From positions 62,001 through 126,000 of the forward strand of contig JACJZF010000002.1 in the NCBI GenBank assembly GCA_020635725.1: a stretch of DNA of 64,000 nt, written 5' to 3'. The position numbers and the translations under genes are program-made. Shown here in pieces: positions 25,400-32,229 of the stretch. The notes beneath the pieces are model-generated. The model was given only the letters and a program-made list of their open reading frames with translations. It was not told the origin of the DNA and did no database searches. Position 1 is the first letter of the stretch, and each line of letters opens with the position of its first letter. The stretch comes from Flavobacteriales bacterium. GTDB taxonomy: Bacteria; Bacteroidota; Bacteroidia; Flavobacteriales_F; PHOS-HE28.

Positions 25400-26059
25400 A
25401 TGAGGAAGCGCGACGCCATCATCGGAACCTTCGCACTCGGCCTGGCCGCCTGCGGCAGCAACCCGAACAGCCCGGGCGTGGAATACATGCCCGACATGTA
25501 CCGCAGCCCCGCCGTGGAGGCCTACGTCGATTACGGCCAGGACCCCTACTACTTCACCGAGGAGAAGGCCGCCGAGCAGCGCGAGCGCATGAGCGCGCGC
25601 AAGCCCGTGAACGGCACCATCCCCTTCAGCATGGATGCGGATAAGGCCCAGTTCAACATGCCCTACCCGTACCCGAACACCCCCGAGGGCTACGAAGCGG
25701 CCGGCGCGCAGCTCACGAGCCCCATTGCCATGACACAGGCCACGGTGGATCAGGGCAAGGTGATCTACGACAAGTTCTGCCAGCACTGCCACGGCGCCAC
25801 TGGCCAGGGCGATGGCCCTGTGGTGAACAACGGGGGCTACCCGCCTCCCGGCGCCTACAACGGCCCGCTGAAGGATCTGCCCGAAGGCAAGATCTTCCAT
25901 TCGCTCACGTATGGCCGCAACGTGGCCATGGGTTCCCATGCCTCCCAACTGAACAAAGAGGAGCGCTGGCTGGTGACCCATTACGTGAAGTACCTCCAGA
26001 ACGGCGGCAAGCTCCAACGCGAACCCATGGCGGATGCCGGCGCGGCCACCACGAACTGA
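25400..26059 (+). CDS. actE: Alternative complex III subunit ActE, monoheme cytochrome c lipoprotein
   Basis: The protein has 219 residues. The N-terminus (GTFALGLAACGSN) has a lipobox-like LAAC, so it is probably a lipoprotein. One heme motif, CQHCH (C127-H131), is followed by GATGQGDGP as in class I cytochromes. ActE passes electrons from ActA to the oxidase or soluble cytochrome. It is embedded in the operon between actD and actF. Confidence 0.9.
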   Translation: MRKRDAIIGTFALGLAACGSNPNSPGVEYMPDMYRSPAVEAYVDYGQDPYYFTEEKAAEQRERMSARKPVNGTIPFSMDADKAQFNMPYPYPNTPEGYEAAGAQLTSPIAMTQATVDQGKVIYDKFCQHCHGATGQGDGPVVNNGGYPPPGAYNGPLKDLPEGKIFHSLTYGRNVAMGSHASQLNKEERWLVTHYVKYLQNGGKLQREPMADAGAATTN

Positions 26060-26079
26060 ATGACGACAACGGAACGGCG

Positions 26080-27288
26080 ATGAACTTCACCATCAGCAAA
26101 CGGGCTCGGACGCTCAGCATGGCGCTGATCGGCATCGGCGCCGTGGCCACGCTCTACGGCGTGCTCACCGACCATAGCGAGCACCACCAGCGCACCTGGA
26201 GCGCCCTGCTCGTGAACGGCTTCTTCTACCTCGGCATCGGACTGGGCGCACTGTTCTTCTATGCGCTGCAGAATGCCACCGAGACCGCTTGGAGCGTGCT
26301 GGTGAAGCGCGTGTACGAGGGCATCATGTCGTGGATCCCCATCGGCGCGGTGGTCATGATCATCGTGCTCGCCGCCGGTTCGATGCACATCCATCACATC
26401 TACCATTGGATGGACAGCAGCCTGTACGACCCCGCCGACCCGAACTATGATCCGATCATGGCCGGCAAACGGGCCTTCCTGAACCAGCCCTTCTTCTGGA
26501 TCCGCACGCTCGCCTACCTGGCCACCTTCGTCTTCGCCGCCAGCTGGTTCCGCAAGCAGAGCCTGCGCATGGATCAGGAGACGGGTGACAGCCTGGTGCG
26601 CCGCATGCTGATGAACTACCGCCGCAGCGCTCTCTTCCTCGTGTTCTTCGCGGTGTTCAGCAGCACCCTCGCCTGGGACTGGCTCATGAGCATCGATGCG
26701 CACTGGTTCAGCACGTTGTACGGCTGGTACGTGTTCAGCGGCATGTGGGTGAGCGCGATGATCACCGGCGTGATCATGGTGCTCTACCTCAAGCGCAAGG
26801 GCTACCTGCCCCAGGTGAACAACAGCCACATCCAGGACATGGGCAAGTGGGTGTTCGCCATCAGCTTCCTCTGGAGCTACCTCTACTTCAGCCAGTTCAT
26901 GCTGATCTGGTACAGCAACATCCCCGAAGAGGTCACCTACTTCCAGGACCGCATCAACGAGCACCCCGTGCTCATGTGGGTCACCTTCTTCATCAACTTC
27001 GCCGTGCCCATGGTGCTGCTCATGAGCCGCGATGCCAAGCGCAACCCGCGCTTCCTTATCGGCGTGGGCACCGTGGTCTTCATCGGCCACTGGCTCGATG
27101 TGAACATGATGGTGATGCCCGGCGCCGCCGGTCATGACTTCCATCATGGCCTCGGGCTGCTCGATGTGGGCATGTTCGCCCTCTTCCTCGGCCTCTTCAT
27201 CACCGTGGTGTTCAATGCGCTGGCCAAGGCGCCGCTCACCCCGGTGAACCATCCTTATCTGGAGGAAAGCGTCCATCACCAGATCTGA
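26080..27288 (+). CDS. actF: Alternative complex III subunit ActF
   Basis: The 402-residue protein has about ten transmembrane helices, with the family pattern of histidines in HIHHIYHWMDSSLYDP and WDWLMSIDAHWFSTLYGWYVFSG (segments cited in part). ActF is related to ActC but thought not to bind quinol. It lies 20 nt after actE; a 45-nt gap follows before coxB. Confidence 0.92.
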   Translation: MNFTISKRARTLSMALIGIGAVATLYGVLTDHSEHHQRTWSALLVNGFFYLGIGLGALFFYALQNATETAWSVLVKRVYEGIMSWIPIGAVVMIIVLAAGSMHIHHIYHWMDSSLYDPADPNYDPIMAGKRAFLNQPFFWIRTLAYLATFVFAASWFRKQSLRMDQETGDSLVRRMLMNYRRSALFLVFFAVFSSTLAWDWLMSIDAHWFSTLYGWYVFSGMWVSAMITGVIMVLYLKRKGYLPQVNNSHIQDMGKWVFAISFLWSYLYFSQFMLIWYSNIPEEVTYFQDRINEHPVLMWVTFFINFAVPMVLLMSRDAKRNPRFLIGVGTVVFIGHWLDVNMMVMPGAAGHDFHHGLGLLDVGMFALFLGLFITVVFNALAKAPLTPVNHPYLEESVHHQI

Positions 27289-27333
27289 ACCACGAACACA
27301 AGCCCCGTTACCCGGGTTGAAGCATAGCGGACA

Positions 27334-28575
27334 ATGAGCAAGCTGTTGATCCTGATCGTCGTGGTCCTGGGCATCCTCGCGGTGGCCCAGCTGGCCCGCG
27401 TTTACGAGCTCACTTCCCGGCTGCGCGGCAAGCGCGAGGAGGAGATTTCCGATGCCGACAACCGGATGAACGCCACCCTGATGTGGCTCTTCCCGTTCGC
27501 GTACTTCGGCTTCTTCCTCTGGCTGGTGGTGAAGTATGGCGATAAGATGCTGCCCGTGGCGGCCAGCACCCAGGGTGAAGCCACCGACGCGCTGCTCGAC
27601 TTCAACTGGTGGATCCTGATCCTGGTATTCATCCTCACCAATGTCCTCCTGTTCTATTTCGCCGGCAAGTACGTCTTCAGCAAGGATCGCCGGGCGCATT
27701 GGTACCCGCACAACAACAAGCTGGAGCTGCTCTGGACGGTGGTGCCCGCCGGTGTGCTCGCGGTGATCATCATCTACGGCCTCACCACCTGGAGCCACAT
27801 CACCTCGCCGGCCTCCCCCGATGCCATGCAGGTGGAGCTCTACGCCAAGCAGTTCGACTGGACCGCCCGTTACCCGGGCAGCGATGGCATGCTGGGCGCC
27901 ACGGACTACCGCCTGATCAACGGCACCAACCCGCTGGGCATCGTCACCGCCACCAGCATCGAGACACGCCTGGCGGAGATCGAGCAGGAGATCGCCGACG
28001 CGGAGGCCCAGCTCTCCGGTGTGCTACCCGACGACCAGCGCCACGAGCTCCAGGAGCGCATCGACTACCTGGGCCGCATGACTGCGCGCATCATCAACCT
28101 GCGGGGCGTGATGGAGCAGGACATCAAGGCGAACGGCGCGGCCAGCACCTACCTGCACGGCGCGGATGACGTGGTGACCAAGGATTTCTACCTGCCCGTG
28201 CATAAGGAGACGAGCATCCTGATCCGCTCGCGCGACATCATCCACAGCGCGTTCATCCCCCACCTGCGCGTGCAGATGAACGCCGTGCCCGGCATGACCA
28301 CGCACATGAAGGTGACCCCGACGATCACCACCGACAGCATGCGCACCTATGTGATGCAGGATGACAAGTTCGATTTCATCCTGCTGTGCAACAAGATCTG
28401 CGGCGCCAGCCATTATAACATGCAGATGCCGCTGATCGTGACGCCACCGGCCGAGTTCGACGCCTGGCTCGCCGAAGCGAACAAGAAGCCTTTCGAGGCG
28501 CCCGCCACTCCTGAAGCAACACCTCCGGCAACGGACAGCACGGCCACCGCCGTGATGGCCGAGCACGCGAACTGA
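27334..28575 (+). CDS. coxB: Cytochrome c oxidase subunit II (CuA)
   Basis: The protein has 413 residues, more than a typical subunit II. It has four hydrophobic helices (about 3-20, 45-65, 88-110, 130-150) instead of two. In the CuA domain, H304, C352, C356, H360 and M363 form an intact site. Between the first CuA strands is an inserted charged helical segment (about residues 208-265, with ETRLAEIEQEIADAEAQL) that should form a coiled coil. The protein accepts electrons from ACIII and hands them to subunit I. The gene is 18 nt before coxA. No subunit III gene is present in the window. Confidence 0.93.
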   Translation: MSKLLILIVVVLGILAVAQLARVYELTSRLRGKREEEISDADNRMNATLMWLFPFAYFGFFLWLVVKYGDKMLPVAASTQGEATDALLDFNWWILILVFILTNVLLFYFAGKYVFSKDRRAHWYPHNNKLELLWTVVPAGVLAVIIIYGLTTWSHITSPASPDAMQVELYAKQFDWTARYPGSDGMLGATDYRLINGTNPLGIVTATSIETRLAEIEQEIADAEAQLSGVLPDDQRHELQERIDYLGRMTARIINLRGVMEQDIKANGAASTYLHGADDVVTKDFYLPVHKETSILIRSRDIIHSAFIPHLRVQMNAVPGMTTHMKVTPTITTDSMRTYVMQDDKFDFILLCNKICGASHYNMQMPLIVTPPAEFDAWLAEANKKPFEAPATPEATPPATDSTATAVMAEHAN

Positions 28576-28592
28576 CCTCAACGAAGAAGACC

Positions 28593-30395
28593 ATGGGTGC
28601 ACACGCGCACACCGCTCACGCCGGGCACGAAGCCGGTCACCACGAGCACCACCACCACGAGGAGAGCTTCGTATCGAAGTACGTATTCTCCCACGACCAC
28701 AAGATGATCGGGAAGCAGTTCCTGGTCACGGCGATCGTCATGGCCTGGGTGGCGGTGATCATGTCGCTGATCTTCCGCCTGCAGCTGGCCTGGCCCAACG
28801 AGGGCTTCGCCTTCACGAACTTCTTCCTCGGCGACAAATGGGCGCCGGGCGGCGTGCTCGATCCCAACATGTACCTCGCCCTGGTCACGATCCACGGCAC
28901 CATCATGGTGTTCTTCGTGCTCACTGGCGGTCTCTCGGGCACCTTCGCCAACCTGCTCATCCCCTTGCAGATCGGGGCGCGTGACATGGCGAGCGGTTTC
29001 ATCAACATGCTCAGCTACTGGTTCTTCTTCCTGAGCAGCGTGGTGATGCTCGCTTCGCTCTTCGTGGAGGGCGGCCCGGCCAGCGCCGGCTGGACCGTGT
29101 ACCCGCCGCTGAGCGCTTTGCCCAAGGCCATCCCCGGTTCCGGGGCCGGCATGACGCTGTGGCTCGTGAGCATGACCCTGTTCATCGCCAGCTCGTTGAT
29201 GGGCGGCCTCAATTACGTGGCCACCATCCTCAACCTGCGCACCAAGGGCATGAAGATGACCCGGTTGCCGCTCACCATCTGGGCCCTGCTGCTCACCGCG
29301 GTGCTCGGCATCCTCAGCTTCCCCGTGCTGCTCAGCGCCGCGCTGCTGCTGCTGCTCGACCGCACCCTGGGCACGAGCTTCTACCTGAGCGACATCCACC
29401 TGGCCGGCGAGGCCATGGAGCAGACCGGTGGCAGCCCTGTCCTGTTCCAGCACCTCTTCTGGTTCCTGGGACACCCCGAGGTGTACATCGTGCTGCTGCC
29501 CGCGTTGGGCATCACGTCGGAGATCATCTCTACGAATGCACGGAAGCCCATCTTCGGCTACCGCGCCATGATCGGATCGATCCTCGCCATCGGATTCCTC
29601 AGCTTCATCGTGTGGGGTCACCACATGTTCGTCACGGGCATGAACCCCTTCCTCGGCAGCGTGTTCGTGGCCACCACCTTGCTCATCGCCATCCCCAGCG
29701 CGGTGAAGGTGTTCAACTACATCACCACGCTCTGGCGCGGCAACATCATCTTCACCCCGGCCATGCTGTTCAGCATCGGCTTGGTGGCCACCTTCATCGC
29801 CGGCGGCCTCACAGGGATCATCCTTGCGGATAGCGCGCTGGACATCGCCGTGCACGATACCTACTTCGTGGTGGCGCACTTCCACATTGTCATGGGCATG
29901 AGCGCCATCTTCGGGATGTTCGCCGGCATCTACCACTGGTTCCCGAAGATGTACGGCAAGATGATGAACACGAAGCTGGGGTATGCCCACTTCTGGATCA
30001 CCTTCATCTGCGCCTTCGGCGTGTTCTTCCCGATGCACTTCATCGGATTGGCGGGTGCTCCGCGACGCTACTACAACTACACCGAGTTCCCCATGTTCGA
30101 TGGCGTGGTGGACCTCAACGTGGTGGTGACCGTGTTCGCCATCGTGGGCGCCCTGGCGCAGGTGATCTTCACGTACAACTTCTTCTACAGCGTGTACCGC
30201 GGACCGAAGGCCGTGCAGAACCCGTGGAAGAGCAACACGCTGGAGTGGACCACGCCCGTGGAGCACATCCACGGCAACTGGCCGGGTCCCATCCCCGTGG
30301 TGCACCGCTGGCCCTACGATTACAGCAAGCCCGGCAAGCCCGAGGATTGGGTGAGCCAGATCACCCCGCTCGAGCACGGCGAGGAGGAGCACTAG
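28593..30395 (+). CDS. coxA: Cytochrome c oxidase subunit I
   Basis: The 600-residue protein has 12 or more membrane helices and the heme-copper signatures: FLGHPEVYIVLLP with the CuB histidine and the cross-linked tyrosine, WGHHMFVTGM with two further CuB histidines, and HDTYFVVAHFHIVMG with the heme ligands. These residues fit an A-family aa3-type proton-pumping oxidase. The N-terminus is His-rich (AHTAHAGHEAGHHEHHHH), which may bind metal. It is the last gene of the act-cox operon; a perfect 10-bp inverted repeat begins 19 nt after the stop. Confidence 0.95.
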   Translation: MGAHAHTAHAGHEAGHHEHHHHEESFVSKYVFSHDHKMIGKQFLVTAIVMAWVAVIMSLIFRLQLAWPNEGFAFTNFFLGDKWAPGGVLDPNMYLALVTIHGTIMVFFVLTGGLSGTFANLLIPLQIGARDMASGFINMLSYWFFFLSSVVMLASLFVEGGPASAGWTVYPPLSALPKAIPGSGAGMTLWLVSMTLFIASSLMGGLNYVATILNLRTKGMKMTRLPLTIWALLLTAVLGILSFPVLLSAALLLLLDRTLGTSFYLSDIHLAGEAMEQTGGSPVLFQHLFWFLGHPEVYIVLLPALGITSEIISTNARKPIFGYRAMIGSILAIGFLSFIVWGHHMFVTGMNPFLGSVFVATTLLIAIPSAVKVFNYITTLWRGNIIFTPAMLFSIGLVATFIAGGLTGIILADSALDIAVHDTYFVVAHFHIVMGMSAIFGMFAGIYHWFPKMYGKMMNTKLGYAHFWITFICAFGVFFPMHFIGLAGAPRRYYNYTEFPMFDGVVDLNVVVTVFAIVGALAQVIFTYNFFYSVYRGPKAVQNPWKSNTLEWTTPVEHIHGNWPGPIPVVHRWPYDYSKPGKPEDWVSQITPLEHGEEEH

Positions 30396-30413
30396 ACTTC
30401 CCGCAACCGCATG

Positions 30414-30442
30414 GAATGTCCGCACCTTTGGCGCGGACATTC
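30414..30442. promoter_or_regulatory. Perfect 10-bp inverted repeat with promoter-like box in its loop
   Basis: GAATGTCCGC (30414-30423) and GCGGACATTC (30433-30442) are separated by 9 nt. The overlapping CACCTTTG (30423-30430) is one base off the -7 consensus and would serve the gene starting at 30447. The element could be an operator or a terminator of the act-cox operon; no T-run follows. Confidence 0.5.
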
Positions 30443-30446
30443 TGCT

Positions 30447-31079
30447 ATGCGGCCCCTGCTATTGCTGATCTGTTGCACGCTCGTCGCGCTGCGCCCCGCG
30501 CACGCGCAGCTGCTCGATAGCATCGCGCGCTTCGCGCAGGAGCCGCCTCGTGTGGTGGCCCGGCTCGACATGCGCGGCTCCTTCATCAGCAACAGCAACG
30601 TGCGCTTCGTTGGTGCCAAGCTGGCCTTGGAGCATGCCCGTCGGTTCCAGTACGGTCTGGGCTACAGTTTCCTGCTCTCTCCGGTGGAGCAGGTGCTGCG
30701 CATCGATGGCGTGGAGCGCACCGGCCGACTCCACATGGGCTACGTGGCAGCGCACGTCGACTACGCCTTCTATCAACGGGGGCCGTGGGAGGTGCGGATC
30801 CCGCTGCAGGTAGGCTTCGGGCACGGCTCCGTGATCTACACCGATGGGGAAGGCGCCAATCGGACCTGGCGGCGCTCCGGCCTGGTGGTCTACGAGCCCG
30901 CCATGACGGTGCAATACCGCTTCGCGCGCTACTTCGGCATCGGCGCGGGCTGGGGCTATCGCCTCGTGGGCCTCACCCGGGAAGGGCTCGGTGAGCGCCT
31001 CACCGCGCCCATCTACATCCTAGGATTGCGCGTGTTCTTCGGCGATATCTGGCGCGACATGCGGCAGGGGGAGGAGTGA
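30447..31079 (+). CDS. Exported outer-membrane-like protein of unknown function
   Basis: The protein has 210 residues, a signal peptide (MRPLLLLICCTLVALRPAHAQ) and mature segments of alternating strands (VARLDMRGSFISNSNVRFVGAK, cited in part; GRLHMGYVAAHVDYAFY; AMTVQYRFARYFGIGAGWGYR), as in a small beta-barrel. ATG 30447 is preferred over the in-frame 30411 because the signal starts there. It lies between the act-cox operon and ruvB and has no obvious link to either. No family recognised. Confidence 0.75.
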   Translation: MRPLLLLICCTLVALRPAHAQLLDSIARFAQEPPRVVARLDMRGSFISNSNVRFVGAKLALEHARRFQYGLGYSFLLSPVEQVLRIDGVERTGRLHMGYVAAHVDYAFYQRGPWEVRIPLQVGFGHGSVIYTDGEGANRTWRRSGLVVYEPAMTVQYRFARYFGIGAGWGYRLVGLTREGLGERLTAPIYILGLRVFFGDIWRDMRQGEE

Positions 31080-31087
31080 GCCGCGGT

Positions 31088-31095
31088 TACCTTCG
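31088..31095 (+). promoter_or_regulatory. -7 promoter box (TACCTTCG) of ruvB
   Basis: It matches the TAnnTTCG form, 4 nt before the ATG at 31100, implying a leaderless mRNA. Confidence 0.6.
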
Positions 31096-31099
31096 CGCG

Positions 31100-32125
31100 A
31101 TGCCCGACGGGTTCGATGTACGCAACGAGCAACGCTCCGCCTCTGACAAGGAGATGGAGCAGGTGCTCCGTCCCAGGAAGTTCGGCGAGTTCGCCGGACA
31201 GAAGGCCGTTACGGATAACCTCAAGGTGTTCGTGCAGGCCGCCAAGGGGCGTGGCGAAGCACTGGATCACGTGCTCCTGCACGGGCCACCCGGCTTGGGC
31301 AAGACCACGCTCGCGAACATCATCGCAGCGGAAATGGGCGTGGGCATCCGGATCACCAGTGGTCCGGTGCTCGATAAGCCTGCCGACCTGGCCGGGCTGC
31401 TCACCAACCTGGAGCCGCACGATGTGCTCTTCATCGATGAGATCCACCGGCTGACACCGGTGATCGAGGAGTACCTGTACAGCGCCATGGAGGACTACCG
31501 CATCGACCTGGTGATCGACGCCGGGCCGAATGCACGCACCGTGCAGATCGCTCTCAACCCCTTCACCCTGGTGGGCGCCACCACGCGCAGCGGCCTGCTC
31601 ACGGCACCGTTGCGCGCGCGTTTCGGCATCAACAGCCGGCTCGATTACTACGATGCCGGCACGCTCAAGGGCATCGTGAAGCGGAGCGCGGGCCTCTTGC
31701 AGGTGCCCATCATCGACGAGGCGGCCGATGAGATCGCGCGCCGCAGCCGGGGCACACCGCGGATCGCCAATGCGCTGCTCCGGCGGGTCAGGGATTTCGC
31801 GCAGATCCAAGGCGACGGCACCATCGACCTGGCCATCGCGCAGCACGCGCTCAAGGCCCTCAACGTGGATGCGCACGGGCTCGATGAGATGGACAATCGC
31901 ATCCTTGGCGCCATCATCGACAAGTTCAGCGGCGGCCCTGTTGGATTGAATACCGTGGCGACTGCGGTAGGGGAGGAGGCGGGCACCATCGAGGAGGTGT
32001 ATGAGCCGTTCCTGATCATGGAAGGCTATCTGCAGCGCACACCGCGCGGGCGGCAGGCCACCGAGCGCGCCTATCGCCATCTCGGCAGAGTGCCCAGCGT
32101 GAAGCCCGGGAGCCTGTTTGAGTAG
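31100..32125 (+). CDS. ruvB: Holliday junction branch migration helicase RuvB
   Basis: The protein has 341 residues. The AAA+ domain has Walker A GPPGLGKTT (62-70), Walker B FIDEIH (111-116) and sensor 1 GATTRSG, with an arginine-finger region; a winged-helix C-terminus follows (TPRGRQATERAYRHLG). RuvB drives branch migration with RuvA, encoded apart at 42.9 kb. An upstream in-frame GTG at 31076 is less likely because the promoter box lies inside it. Confidence 0.96.
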   Translation: MPDGFDVRNEQRSASDKEMEQVLRPRKFGEFAGQKAVTDNLKVFVQAAKGRGEALDHVLLHGPPGLGKTTLANIIAAEMGVGIRITSGPVLDKPADLAGLLTNLEPHDVLFIDEIHRLTPVIEEYLYSAMEDYRIDLVIDAGPNARTVQIALNPFTLVGATTRSGLLTAPLRARFGINSRLDYYDAGTLKGIVKRSAGLLQVPIIDEAADEIARRSRGTPRIANALLRRVRDFAQIQGDGTIDLAIAQHALKALNVDAHGLDEMDNRILGAIIDKFSGGPVGLNTVATAVGEEAGTIEEVYEPFLIMEGYLQRTPRGRQATERAYRHLGRVPSVKPGSLFE

Positions 32126-32184
32126 TGGCCTACCCACTTGTGGTGATTTCCGGACTGGAGCAGCGAGGCGGCTATGGCTTCGTC

Positions 32185-32192
32185 TAGTTTTG
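32185..32192 (+). promoter_or_regulatory. -7 promoter box (TAGTTTTG) of the leucine-rich secreted protein gene
   Basis: A perfect TAnnTTTG match about 37 nt before the preferred ATG. Confidence 0.55.
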
Positions 32193-32229
32193 GTAGTTAG
32201 CAGCGCCGCTCCATTCAATGACCTCCACC

